Source: Blastomussa wellsi
Taxonomy: Eukaryota > Cnidaria > Anthozoa > Scleractinia > Plerogyridae
Assembly (NCBI GenBank): GCA_947652115.1
Contig: OX393566.1
Coordinates: forward strand, 20,291,906 to 20,355,905
Direction of reading: 5' to 3'
Length of the DNA stretch: 64,000 nucleotides
This document shows positions 1-13,300 of this stretch, one piece after another; position 1 is the first letter of the stretch; each line of letters starts with the position of its first letter. A program made the translations under genes and the position numbers. The notes beneath the pieces are model-generated. The model had not been told where the DNA came from and searched no databases. It saw only the letters and a program-made list of their open reading frames with translations.

Positions 1-1248
1 TTAGTAGGTCAGTTCTAAGCAAAATTGATATTGGAGAAATAAAATGAAAATAGCCGCCTACTTTTTGGATGGAACCTGCTACTCAAAAACCTACTGACAA
101 CCCTGGATTTCAAGATCAGATCAAAAGTTTGCAATAGCATTTTCTTGTATGCAAAATACAAACTTCTCCAACTACCCAAACTAAATTAGTTGATTACACC
201 ATTTCTCAATCAAATGTATAATAAACATATTTCGGTTACATTGTCGAGGACATACGCTACCATTAAGAAAAACCATAAGGAATTAATGCATTATCAAAAA
301 TGGCATGAAACATATTATTGTAAGTTGTAATTACGTTAATGCTCGTTAGACCTTGTTCATCTTCTTTGTACCTTCTTTGTTCTAATTTGTTATTATTGTT
401 TGTTAATTATTGTAACTTTAATGTGCATTAAAGGCCATTTCCAGTATGTACTGCGCAATCTCCGCCTGCAATGTTTATCACGCCTCACACGATGAATTGT
501 AAACAAACCAAAATGAAAATTACGGGTTAAAACTTACTTTTTTCTTCATTATTAACATCTGATATCCTGATATCCAAAACAATAATAAAGAGTAAACGAA
601 CCTCACGATATTCCAAACCAACGTTTCAGCTTATTGTGAACTCCCAAACAAAATGACCTGTAATGGCGGACTAAAAAGCTCCATGTACGCAGTTACCGAA
701 GTGTAACGTCTCAATGAATTCAAAACAGAAATGTAAACAAATCCCGAGACTGCACAGTACGGACTGGACGTGGCCTTTAATTAGTGTGACCGTTGTGTAG
801 TACTTTAATTTGTTACTGAGATTGTTTTAATTTGTGGTTGTAAAAGTTGTTAAAAGTGCCAGTAATTCAAAGAATAAAAAAGCAAAATAATTGTTTCTTA
901 TTATTTTTTTTTTACAAATAATTAAAGTGTTATTTAAATCTTTGATTATTTCTCCAGGACTTGCATGTTAGACCCAGCTTTATGTGGTAAATGCATTGTG
1001 AATTTATAACAATAATATTAAATGTATTAAATATTAAATGCATACCCCTTCCATGGATTAACCTTAAAGTTTGGTTTGAACAAAAGTTCAGGCATTTCCA
1101 GTTTAGCTTGGTACTGACTTCAATTTCCTTTTCCAACTTTGACTTTTGAGTAAATTTTATTTAATAGAATGTTAGTTGTTGCCAGCAACAATATAGGGTT
1201 AGTGTTATTGTAATATTTTCATTTTAACTTGAAGATATTATTTTACAG
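1..1248. other. Upstream non-coding stretch
   Basis: I see no supportable gene here. The only clear structure is the TTAA-bounded inverted-repeat element at 432-776. A candidate small exon at 958-986 (acceptor ctccag, donor gtaaat) was examined, but its phase does not join the exon at 1249. The missing 5' end of the long + strand gene lies here or before the window. Confidence 0.6.
432..776. mobile_element. TTAA-flanked MITE (AGGCCA termini)
   Basis: The left end reads TTAA then AGGCCATTTCCAGT; the right end, reverse-complemented, reads TTAA then AGGCCACGTCCAGT. The TTAA at 428-431 and 777-780 look like a target-site duplication. It is 345 bp with no coding capacity, so it is a non-autonomous DNA transposon of a TTAA-targeting type (piggyBac or Kolobok class, not decided). 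Confidence 0.7.
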
Positions 1249-1397
1249 CATGCTCTGCCTCCAAGTTTGCTTTTGAAAGTTGCACTGGTCACTGGAAAAG
1301 TATTTAGAAGGTAAATTAAACAATGATGTAAGGCAGTTTTCATGTTTCTCACAGGCTGAGTCTCTGTAGAGAGAAGTATAGAGGTGTAAAGCTGAGA
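1249..1397 (+). CDS. Tentative most 5' exons of the long gene
   Basis: Exon 1249-1310 (acceptor ttttacag, donor gtaaat) and exon 1355-1397 (acceptor tctcacag, donor gtaggc) would encode about 35 basic residues, beginning HALPPSLLLKVALVTG and ending REKYRGVKLR. Their phases (0 to 2, then 2 to 0) join the exon at 1705 exactly. The second donor is weak, so these are less sure than the rest. No start methionine lies in them. Confidence 0.5.
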
Positions 1398-4300
1398 GTA
1401 GGCGGGTAGGGACTGTACAGGAAGGGAAGAAGAGGCATTGAAGAGGTGGTGGAGAGGATCAGTAGGAAATGGACTGAACAAATTGGTGCATGGTATTTTT
1501 GGAATATAAGAAAGCACCAAGTGGTGAGAAAGAGTGGTAAAATGTATGGTAATGGCAAGTTTAGACAGTCCCCTGCACCTCCCGTACCCCACTAATCTAG
1601 AAAATATAGGTAATATTGAAAGACAGTAAGTGCCACATGTAGATTAGACATATGTTTGAGTTGCCAGGTGTCTGTCTAGAGTGTATTGAGACCGTCATGT
1701 GCAGGATGTACATACTGATAATTATTTGACATATGTTACCAAACAAAAGTCATGGTTCAATAGTGATGTTACAGGCTGTTCTTTATGCAAACGTAGTTCA
1801 TCAGATCTGAGTGTCCCTATCACTGAATTGGTACGGATGGTGAAGTTATACTCTACACCATGGGAGACAAAGAGTGCTGCATTGAAAAAGCTTCATGACG
1901 ATTATGAAAAGTAAGAAACATGTAAATATTACTCAGATACATTAAATAGTACATTATTGTATATATACATCAGTGTTCAAATTATTTGACTGTGTGTCTG
2001 TCCATCTGCTTGCTCATCTATCTGCCCACCTATCTATTCACCCTGGCATCAGTCCATCCATTTGTCTGTCTGTCTGCCTGTCTGTCTGTCTGTCAATCTG
2101 TCCAGATGTCTGTCACCCATCCATAATTGTTCTAGTCTCCTTCCTAATAACGGCTGCGAAGGAGAATATAATTGTTCCTGTCTAGTCTGCAAATAAAGGT
2201 ACTTTTAAAAAGTATGTAAAGCTCACAGACTACTTTACTTTCACTTAAACTGCAGCAAACAAAGACAATTGAATGTGGCTTTGCAGAAGCTTGTGCTTGT
2301 TGGAATTCAGGTGAATATTTGCCTTTACATTCATTGTTCAAAATAAGCTTCAATAGACTATATTTTGAGCTTTGTAAACGTAATTAAAAAGACAATTTAG
2401 CAAATCCTGTTTTTACAGCGCGACACACCTTAGTGTGGCCACCCAACAAACTTTTTGGACAAGTTAGCCAATCAGAGAGTGCGAATTTGTTTGAGTTATC
2501 CCGCCTCCTTGTTAAAAGTACGACAGGTTTCGTGGCAGCAGATTTGAACATTGCAAAGAGGCAGGACAGCTCAAACAAATTTGCGCTCTCTGGTTGTCTA
2601 ATTTTTTTATTATTATTGAAAAACAATACCTTGTTACAATAACATTACACTTAACTTACAAAATTTTATATTTTCAATTTGTACATAAACATACACGTTT
2701 TTTGCACACCGTATACAATAGAAAAGATAAATTAATTAATAACAAATAAGAAAAGGTTGATTACAAAAGGCAAAATAATTGTAGTTTTTTCAAAAGATAA
2801 GGCCATACATTTATTAAGTAAAGTTACCTATTTAAAATAGTTTCCTCAAATACTTTCCATTTCTTGTGAATCTTTTCAGTCTTATCTGTCATAAAAGCTA
2901 TGCATTTTTCTGTGTCATATTTAAGTTCTAAGATTCTTTTAAAGTGGTCAAAATTAGGTTTAACTTCTTTTTGCCTACAAGTCCACAGATAGGTTTTTCC
3001 TAGTATTATTGTGTAGTTAATTAAATCCATTCCTTCTCGCAAGATTCCTGTGATTATCATAATGGCTAATAATTGGCTAATAATAACTTGTCAAAAAAGT
3101 TTGTTGGTTGACCACACCAAGGCATGTCGCACTGTAAGTGTTTTATTTACAATAAACCTGAATGGTAGTGCATATACTGTAATATTCTCTTTGTTGTACA
3201 GAGCGAGAGGCTAGCTCAGGAAAGAAAGGTCCTTAACTGGGAGAAGCTCTTCTCAAAGATGATGGTAAGTACGTCTCTGTAACAGAACTGCTATTCAGGG
3301 CTGTTACACTGTAATAACCGCTGGGTAATAGGTGACCAAAATTTGTATGTGTGATAAAATCCCAACTGTGGTCTGTATAAAAACAATTGTCCAGACATAA
3401 TGTCACCTTCCAGTGCAAACACTAATGTTTTGCATTGACAACTCATTATCTAGGAGTTCTGCAATCTGATGTCTGAACACACTTTTGTTTTGTCCAATCA
3501 AAATGGTAACTTCTAAAGTCAGGCACACGTCCTTTCATGGAAAAAATATTTGCAGCCCTGTTATAATACAGCTACTTTTTGCTGCAGCCTAACCATTTCT
3601 CATAAACCACTCATGTTCTCATACTCATACTCATACCCATACTCAATTTTTCTTGGAAAAGTCCGTCCAAGGGGGAAAGGTGCAGTGAGGTTATCCCTAT
3701 GTTAAGCACCAACCCGTGACAAGGCCAGACCACTACACCGGGAACCTCGTTTCCTACTCTTTGCGTTAAGTGCGTGGGTTCTTTAACATCCCCAGCTTGC
3801 CATAACACTGAAGATGCAGAAGACGGGACCTATGGTTTTTCATCCTTATCGGAGAAGACTAGAATGTCTAACCATTTGCAGATGTCATTGCAAAGGCAGC
3901 ACGTTCACCTCAGCTATTTTAAGACCCTGAGTGTTGGTCTGGTTTGAGGCTCAAACCTGTGACCTTCCCCACAACAGTCCAGTGCTCAACCAACTTAGCT
4001 AACCAGTTGTAGCTGTACCAAATTACCAGACTGTGTTTTCTATTTAGTTAACAAATAGATGTGAGCTTGTTGTGGAACATTCTCTAATCAACCACAAATT
4101 TCGATCAAAATTTGTCGTTGATCACAGGAGCGTACCACGATAAGCGTACCACGATATGTCTATTTGTATTTACCATAACAAAGTAAAAGTGTGACCGACC
4201 AAAACAATTCAAAACTTACAGAAACACAAACTTCAAACTACGTAAACTAACTCAAAACCAAAATGTACAAAAAGAATTTTCAATTGACAACTAATCTTTA

Positions 4301-7300
4301 TTCCATTCAGAAATTCTCGAAAACCAGGTGTATTAATAAAAAAGTTCAGTCCACTTGTGGTGCCTCGGCAGAACACAGCAACGATCCCATTATAGAGTTC
4401 CATGTCAAACTTTGGTGCTTTCCCTTCACAGATTAATTCCATCCGGATCCATATTCATCTTGAAAACGAATTTGATGATTTCCTCTTCAAAAGAGTCCCT
4501 TTGGATGCAATTTGTTGCTTATTTCTGAGACCTAACAGCACCAAATACTGAGAATTTCTGCAGTTATGTTAAAAAAAACTGTCCTGTCAGGAACGCATTA
4601 AATGTTTTCTACCTCTTACATTTATATTAAGAAAATTGCTGACAATCACTTGTTCTAAATATAAACAAACTATCAACATGGTTCGCACATGCAGGCCTTG
4701 AAAAAGCATCAATCATCATTGAAAATTGGAAAATTTGCTTAAGTCCTTGAAAAAAGCATCAACCCGTTGAAAAGCCCTTGAAATTTAATTGACATACCTT
4801 GGGAGCCGTTATCAACATATTGCAAGGGGAGATACCGCAGTATGGACTGGAAATCATCTTTAATTATGTCAACTTTAGTGGAAACAAAGTCCTTGAAAAA
4901 ATGTGATTTGTCCTTGAAGTCCTTGTAAAAAAGGGTCTCAGATCTGCATGAACCAATTATCAATCTTGTGCTGTCAGCAGAGAAATTTATTATTAGTGAC
5001 AAATTACTCCTTGATTTTGGCACGAAATTTCAGCGTTAATCTGTAATTTCACATGTGAAATTATAGAATTGCCATGGAAACATTTGGCGCATATTTTCTC
5101 TATACGATAAGCAAGTCAAAAACATAAGATTGTGAGCGTAATTTGTCACCTATGATATTAAAAGGTAATCAAATCGTATACTCGTGAAATTAGGAAATAA
5201 TTTCACTTGCAGGAATCTCACTAGGCTCGGGAAATTATAAGAATTTTGACAAAACGCGCGTGAAATTATTTCCTAATTTCACTCATCACCATTTGATTAC
5301 CCATACTAATCTAGAGATACCTTAGATTGATATTGGAATTGTTTGCATTGTCCTCTCATTGGAATACTAAGCAATTTGGCTTGCTCCGCCTCCCTATAGC
5401 AATCATCGTTTTTGATAGAGTGAGGTTTCCAGCATCATGAGGGTTCCTGTAAGTACACTAGTCAATACAGCTATCACCCAAGACAATGAAATGTTGAGCT
5501 ACATGTAGTTGTACATGTACATGCATTTATATATTTTCCAGACATCCAAGGCACATGGTTATCGCTGGAAATTTCTCATAGAATCTTTCAAAGAGAAAGT
5601 GAAAAGAGGGTAAGAAGCCGCTTGATACTTAAAGTAATAACAAAGCCTAACTTTGCATGGTCGGGACTTTTGACAGTTCTTGTGCATGATGAGTCTTAGA
5701 TGAAATAATACAGAACCACTGCATTTAGAGTCTGCATACGAGCCTAGTGGCCCATCAGGCCGGAGCTTATCCCGGTTTCCTTAGCATGAAGTGACAGAGA
5801 GTATTTCCACTCCCCCCTGGATGCGATGCTAGTCCATCGCAGGGTTAACCCCTAGCAGTAAATATGCTGGTATCCATTTATACACCTGGGTGAAGAGAGG
5901 TACTGTGAGAGTAAAGTGTCTTGTCCAAGAACACAACGCAGTGCCCGGACAGGACTCGAACCCGGACCGTCTGATCCGGGCCACCAGGCCTCCCTCCATT
6001 ACATTTCAAGTTTATTTTAATTCAGTAATAAGCTATGTTTGTGCACAAAATGATTCAGCTTTCTTGGATTATTTTAGCGAGGCTTATGTAGCTGGTACAA
6101 GTACAGATGAAGAAGCTGGTAAGATTATTGAATTGCAAATAGTGCGCTCACTATGTTAATAGAGTAGACTATTAATTCAGTATTTTGTGTGCTGTGAATT
6201 TTTTTGTCAGTGAAATGTTGAAAATAGAATATAAGAAACGGGTAAGCTATATTTTTTCCATTTGGTTTAACATCAGTTAAAATTACTACTGTAGGTTCAA
6301 AAATCCACTGGGTCCGAAAACAATCCCTTAGCTAAGGGTCCGGGCGCACTGGACTGACAAAAATTGTTTGGCTCTTCCAAAAATCTCGACAAAATTTGTC
6401 TCTGCCAAATTTTCAATTTGTCAAGTGTAGGCGCACTATAAGACATCGCAAAATATTTGTTGACCACAAGTGTCAATCACACGGAAATAAACACCACCGC
6501 TTGCGCGCTGTTCGCGGGAAAGGTTACATGTGATTTCAGGAGTCATGTTGCCTCGGCACATTATTGCTTGTATTCTAGCTTTTTTGTTCCTTGAATTCGT
6601 TCAACTCCAGCAGAGGCAGTTGCTACTTCTACTGTGCCAGTGGAGGCTTCACCTTGTTCGACTGCAATTGGTTCTAGAGCACCACAACAGGTTTTTCCGT
6701 AGAAGGCGGCGAAGGCCTCATCCTTATTATTGGAACCTACCTAGGCCTTGCAATTCCTGGTTTGAAATTCATTTTCATAGGCGTAATATCCCCGAAGAAT
6801 TCTTTTATCGCCAAATGAGAATGTCGCGCGATACGTTTGACACTCTGTTGGCCACTCTTCGTCATAAGCTACAAAGGGAAGACACGCGGTTAAGGAACTG
6901 CATCCCACCAGAAAAGGTCTTAGCCATCGGGCTATATCGCTTAGCACATGGCGGGTCATTCGAAAATGCAGGCATTGCAATGAATGTCGGCAAAGCAACT
7001 GCTCGTGAAGCATTCACTGATGTCGTCAATGCAATCTATGATTTTAGAAACGACTTCATCAAATTTCCAACTAACGAAGCAGAGACAAGAGCCTCCATCG
7101 CAACGTTCGAAGAATTATCGGATCTACCAAACATAGCAGGCGCCATCGACGGAACACATATAAAAATAAAGGCTCCAAAAGAAAGCGCCGTCGACTACTT
7201 TAGCCGCTATCAACAGCACGATGTGGCGGTCCAAGGCATCGTCGACGGAAAAAAAATATTTCTGGATATCGCCGCTGGCTTTCCGGGTAGCTTGCATGAT

Positions 7301-10300
7301 GCACGAGTTCTTCGAAACTCGTCGATTTACGAAAGAGCAGAACAGGGGAACGTTCTCGCAGCGCCAATTCATGTAACCGGAGGTCACGAAATACAGCCCT
7401 ATTTAGTGGGGGATAGCGCTTACCCGCTTTCGCGCTGGCTTCAGAAACCTTACCCTGAGGGAACAAGAGATCCGAGTGAGATTCAATTTAACAAGCAGTT
7501 GTCTGCCGCAAGAGTTAAAGTGGAGTGTGCGTTTGGAATATTAAAAGGTCGATGGCGTATATTGTCTTTTGTCGAAGAAGCAAGTGTAGCACGAGTTTCC
7601 AGGATTATTGTCGCATGTGCTGTGCTTCACAATTTTTGCATTCTGCACAGAGATGAATGGGACTTTGATGATGGAGATGATGGAGACGATGGACAAAACC
7701 CTAATGGCGATGTGATCGGTGATGGAGAGGCTATCAGAGAAATTCTTAAAAATAATCTGTAGATGTCAGACACTGAACGTGATCATAGGAAACAAATTCA
7801 TCAACATGTTTTATTTTACTCGAAACTGGGCCACGAACTTGCGTTACAAGATGTGACTCAAAATATAAACATCAACATTTTCCCTCTAAATGGTAATTTT
7901 ACGGACTCTCAAATACATTTATAAACTGATACTACAAAACTGTGTGATTCAGAACTTGAGTAATGTTTAAATCCATTTAAATATCTAAAAAAATTCACAA
8001 ATTGAACATTTCACTGATTCAAAAAAATAATCATTAGTTAAACTTGTAATTGAAACGTTGGGTTACACATGTACAATCATTATTGTCAACTGAGTCAGAA
8101 AGTGTTCCAGTGTTCATATTAATTGTCTTTCTTTACAATTTCAAGCATGGCCCCCATAAATTTGGTCATCATGTCCACTTGTTTTGTCTGATCCTCTTGC
8201 ATTTTTTCCATTAAGCCGGCAATTCTTTCTCCCTGGTCTATCACGGTCTTCATGACCTTTCCTGTTTCGTTTTCTGCATCAGGGGTCTGTGGGGTCTTCC
8301 TTTTCTTTCTCATGCGCCTGCTCTCCTTTTCACTGTCTGCAGAACTGCTTGAAGTGTCGGCAGGAGCAGGAGAAGGAGTGCCTGATGAAGATCCTTCTTG
8401 GCTTGTTGTGTTTGACGTGTTTTGGCTCTCCGAACCGGCTCCCGCTACATTACTGAACGTTACGACGTCACGAACTCCGAGCACTTCATCTATCTCGTCG
8501 TAGTGCGGAGACTTCCAAATGGAACCACCGCTCTGTTTTCGGTTCCAATCTTTACGCTCCTTGTATTTGTCCACTAAATACTTCATTTTTCTTTTACATT
8601 TTTCCACGGTTCGGCTGTGGTTGTACTTGGCGTTCAATTCGTCAACGATCTTTAACCAGAACTTTCGCGCATCTTTACTCTCCAGCCTTTCGTGATATGA
8701 GACCCATAAATTAACTAAATACCGCTCCTCCTCTGGCTCAAACGAGTCGTAGTTTGCCGCTTGTTTCTTTGGACCTTTGCCCTTTTTTCTGCTCTCGTCT
8801 GCTCTTGATTCCTCAACTTGGCTGCTTTCAATTTGATTAGTCGTGATGTAACTTGTACTTGTACTCGGCTGAATCGGGTGGTTTACATACGGATGGCATA
8901 GGCTCGCATAGGGACGTGGCCCTGGAGATGCAGCTGAAACGTAAACTTGCGAACCGTAATAGTTGTATTCTGAGTAGGGATCGTCATCATTCAGCATACC
9001 GAGGTACGAATCTTCCATCTTCGCCGTTTGGTTCCCGCGCAAATATGAAATAATTTTGGCGGGCTTCGGACTGAAATATTCCGACTAAAAAGGAGATCAA
9101 ATTTCTTGATCGACATTTTCCTTCAAATCATGGCGATAAAATCGACAAATCTGTCAGATTTCGTGCCTAACAAAAATTTGTCCTGCTCCGAGGCAGGACG
9201 ACGGCGTCTTTGAAGTTTGGTAAGCCTTGACAAAATTTGGTAGATATAAAAATCTCCGGGCGCACTTGTCTCAGCGAACTGATGACAGATTTTTTTGCAA
9301 AATAAACAAAAATTTGTCCAGTGCGCCCGGGCCCTTATTGGTTAAGTTTTGTTGAGAGGAAAATGCTGCTAGCCAGCTAGCCTGCGTCGCAGACGGACAA
9401 AACCGCCGGTACAGTCCGTCTGCGCAACGGCTCCCAAAAGCTTGTTCCGTTTACAAGAATCTGTGTATTCATTTCTGATTGGCTAGTATCATATTGCTTT
9501 CTATCGAGCTTTTCGATTGGTCCAATTTGAATTTACTTCACGTGCAGTAGACGTGCAGTCAACTGTGCAGTCACGTAACGAGTTAAAGTGCCCATAATGT
9601 CAAAAAAAATTTTTCGCTCATCTAATTCTACATTTCACCAAATGAACTTCTGCAAAAAAATTTTTCCATTTGGATTAAACGCAATTTTTTTACGAATTTT
9701 TACAAAGTTCAAAATTCTATTTTCTTGCGGTTGACCCCTGCCGCTGATCACAAGAGTACCGTGCTCAAAATGACCACGTGACTGATATCTGTGACGTAGG
9801 TTCAGGAACCTTCCTTGACCTTTAGTGAAAAAAAAAGAGGTCGTGTGCGGGTCGTTTACGATATTGGTAAGCTTTATTACGTGTCCTTAGTGATCCCCAC
9901 ACTTAAAATCCTTCCAATTTTACTTGTTTGCTATGGAAGAAGAGTTCTCTGGCACGGAAAGTGATCATACTGCGGATACTGCGGATTTCAGCCAAGTGTA
10001 GACTGATGTTATTTTCGGGATCATTAACTAAATGGAGACAACTATGAAGCAAAATTCTCACTTGTTTTCAAGTCAGATAAGTCACGACCCAAATCACGTG
10101 TTCCTGAACCTACGTCACGACTCACTTCAAACCGAGGAAAACTGGTGCGAATGGTGGACCAAAATGGCGGCAAATTTGAATGTCTTAAAAATTTATAAAA
10201 AAATTGCGTTTAATCCAAATCGAAAATTTTTTTCGCAGAAGTTCATTAGGTGAAATGTAGAATTAGATGAGCGAAAAAAAAATGTTGACATTATGGGCAC

Positions 10301-13300
10301 TTTAATATTCCTTGTTTTTCCCGTGAAAACAAAACGACGGAGATCAGTGATGAATGTTTGAAATCGATCAACTTCTACTAGAACGAGAAAACACACTAAA
10401 GACATTTCTTGGGGGCCACAATGTATTCGTGAATTTGACAACAGGATACGGCAAATCTTTTACTTTCCGGAAGCGCTCGTGGTTCCAGTGTTGTCGTTGT
10501 GATATCGCTGTTGCGATCGCTTATGGAAGACTCAAGTCGCTTATCTTTTATGATAATGGAGTCCCAGCAGACATTTAAGTTATTCTTCTAACTTTTCTAT
10601 CTGCTCAAGAAGTCTTCTTATTTTTTTCAGTTCTGCAACACAGTTTTTGCAGATGTACTTGCTTATCGATCAGATCGATAACTCCAGACTATTCAATTCG
10701 GCAAGCATGTCGAATTGTTTCCACCCTTTCTCGAGTAATGCTCTTTCGTGACTCTTATCTATTAAACGACAGCATAAATTACAATACATGGACAAATCAG
10801 ACACAGGCTTTTTGACCTTTACGACTTTTGTTTTTCAAAGTGTAAGCTTCTCAAATTGTCGCGTGACAATTACGTGATATAATACGAAACTAGCCAATCA
10901 GAAATGAATACACAGATCCTTGCAAACCTGCAGGGGGTCGGAACAAGCTTTTGGGAGCCGTTGCGCAGACGGACTATACCGAGGATTATGTGACACGCCC
11001 GGCTGCAACGCAGGCTACTAGCCAGCCAGACAGTGACCTTTTCAGCCCACTGGTACTTGCAAGCGCTTGCTCAAGCTGCTTTAGGCGTAGATTGTTACGG
11101 CTTCAACATAGATATCCAGGAAAAAATAAATAAAGTAAGTTTCTTGTTTTATAAACAGAGCGAGAAAAACAGAAGAATGAGCGAGACCTGGAATCCATTC
11201 GAAGAAGGAATATGAACAGAGATACTGCTGCGAAGAGAGTTATACGAGAGTCAGTGGGTGGAACAAGAAGCAGAGAGAAAACGGTGAGACTTACATGACA
11301 TAGTTACGCAAATTTTCTTCCCCGTGCCAGACAGATTGGAGAGGCTTTCAGTTGAATTTCCGGTTGAAATGTGGTATACATTACTTGGGTTTTGCTCATT
11401 CTCGTCCCCATAGCCCTTTTCGTTTCTCTTAGCCGGCAGGGCCTTGGCACGAAAAACGAAGGGCTCTGGAGACATACGATTTCCAGTCCGAGATTCTAGG
11501 ACTTCCGGACTTCATGTATTTAGCATTGATGTTTCTACATGTTGTGTGTTGTAATAAGGCGGCCGGCGAACATTTTGACTTCCGTTTAAGATTTCTTTAT
11601 TCTCAACAGGTAGAAAAAATTCGAATTTTTTTGTAAATCGTATGTCCCCAGAGCCCTTCGTTTTTCGTGCCAAGGCCCTGCCGGCTACGAGAAACGAAAA
11701 GGCTATGGGGACGAGAATGGGGTTTTGCTACGCTCGGTTTAGAACAAGTTTTACTTGATCGTCGAAAGTAACTGATCTTTGCTTTGGTTTTCTTTACAAC
11801 ACTAAGGGCGCGTTTTTTCCCAATTCTGGAATAAGAATGGTTGGTACAGAATACTCGGAATAATTCAGATTGCCCCCATTAAAAAACTTTCGTCTAGATG
11901 CGCGGCCCTGGGACGAGTAAACATTGCGTAATAAATATGGCGGCCGACATAACTGAAAAACGCCTCGTACTTTTGGTACAAAGAAATAAGAAGCACTGTT
12001 TCATTGCGTCCAAACATGTATCCTGTTCTTTTTTTCTCTGATAGGTCCGGCAGGGACGCGCGTTTGAATCAGCAGCTCTCATTTCGCCGTCCGCCATCTT
12101 GGATTTTCATTTGCGACATTCTGTTCATTCTGCCCCTGGGAGCAGAGTGGGTGGAATGGCGTTCTGTCCATTCAGGAATAGGAATGCAGAATAAAAGAAC
12201 GCGCGGACTTCACGTTCTGGGCATTCTCATTCCAGAATTGTGAATAAAAAAACGCACTCTGAGTGATTCGTTGGTTAAAAATCTTTCGCCCCTTCCTCAA
12301 CCGTCAGGTATAACCAAAACCAATCATCACTCGCTTGAACATGTTTTTGCTTCGAGTTTTTATCGCCTCACTATATACAGGGCAAAATAAGATTCGTCTT
12401 ATCTTCGACGCTTCTAAAATAAGACACGAACTGATCGTATAAACAGTACAAAATCAGCGTTCGTGTCTTATTTTGGACGTGTCTTACCTCAGAACAGGGT
12501 TTTGAGTTGTTCTTGTTTTGTCCGCGTCTTAACCAAGACATGAACTTCCTCGTATAAATGCTTTCACGTCCAAAATCAGAGGCGAACTAGATGAGCATGT
12601 GCGTAACAAATTAAAACAATTTTCTGACTTGGTAATACGCACTAACCATCAGGCCACTGCGCCTCCCACATATACTGCCGTAAACTAAGAATGTGAAACG
12701 AACAGTCATACCGCCTTTACACTTGACACTGGAATGAATTTTCGTATCGGAATGAAAATTTCTCCTGTGTGAAATGTTGTGGTGACGTCATGTAAACGAT
12801 TATAGAGCCATGAGAGGAAACCATGCCGGTGCAAAAGCCGCCCCGGTATCACGTAAACACCCAGACTGTATCTACTGAGCAGGGCACTGAAGAACGGAGC
12901 GTACGTAAAATCCATTGCCGAATTAGTGTAAACTGTAGGCAATAATCCCAATTAAAGATTAAAGAAACGTCGGTTAATTGCCGAGGATAGAACGAAGCGT
13001 GAGACCTTCCAATCCATTTTTCTTTACTAAGTTAAGTCTTATGTCCAGTTTCTGTACCTTTTCTTCTTTAGCCTCCATCGTTTCGGGACCAAGACAAAAG
13101 TGCCATTTTAGAGGAGGAAAATCTAAGTGATGTCGAGTTGGCAAGGATTGCACAAAGAAGTCCAAGTCCTGCAAGACGAGTCCAGCACTCTAGCCGTACA
13201 AGAGTAACCATCACCCCTGATACTGCAGTTGCTGAAATGTAAGTACTGTGGTTAAGGTCAAAAATTAATAATTACATTGTATCGTGTCTTAGAAAATAAA

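Larger units (their letters stand above)
1911..3203. other. Intron with microsatellite and nested transposon remnants
   Basis: This is the intron between the exons at 1705 and 3204. It holds a (TCTG)n-type tract at about 2050-2115 and an inverted-repeat element at 2416-3134 with a LINE-type fragment inside it. Confidence 0.7.
6334..9337. mobile_element. Apparently intact PIF/Harbinger transposon
   Basis: The element is about 3.0 kb. The left end reads AAGGGTCCGGGCGCACTGGAC (6334 onward) and the right end, reverse-complemented, AAGGGCCCGGGCGCACTGGAC (to 9337), with further A/T-rich 'caaaaattt' subterminal motifs. It encodes the two standard Harbinger proteins in convergent orientation, a DDE transposase (+) and a Myb/SANT-like partner (-), both without internal stops. 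Harbingers normally duplicate TWA; the flanks here give TAA on one side and TTA on the other, so a clean duplication is not shown. It sits in the 6119-11158 intron of the long gene. Confidence 0.88.
9378..11017 (+). mobile_element. TAGCCTGCG-ended transposon with 9-bp TSD and RecQ fragment (copy 1)
   Basis: The element is 1640 bp. It starts TAGCCTGCGTCGCAGACGG and ends with the mirror (...CAACGCAGGCTA). The terminal inverted repeats are about 130 bp and include 'ggctcccaaaagcttgttcc' and 'tctgtgtattcatttctgat' on both sides. The flanks carry a perfect 9-bp duplication, CTAGCCAGC, at 9369-9377 and 11018-11026. Inside are a TTAA foldback (9587-10301) and the remains of a RecQ-like helicase frame (10354-10578). 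The 9-bp duplication would fit a MULE-like or Merlin-like transposase, but none is present. Confidence 0.85.
11284..13071. other. Intron built largely of inverted-repeat elements
   Basis: It contains two MITE-like elements (11397-11719 and 11805-12260) and a hairpin (12416-12474, AAAATAAGACACGAAC and its mirror). The block at 12700-12960 has no recognisable structure. Confidence 0.6.

Noticed and set aside
958..986. 29-bp candidate exon upstream of the long gene
   Set aside because: Splice borders look reasonable but no frame joins the exon at 1249 in phase, and one frame has a stop.
1224..1592. 122-codon frame on the minus strand
   Set aside because: Overlaps the phase-consistent + strand exons 1249-1310 and 1355-1397 and shows no domain.
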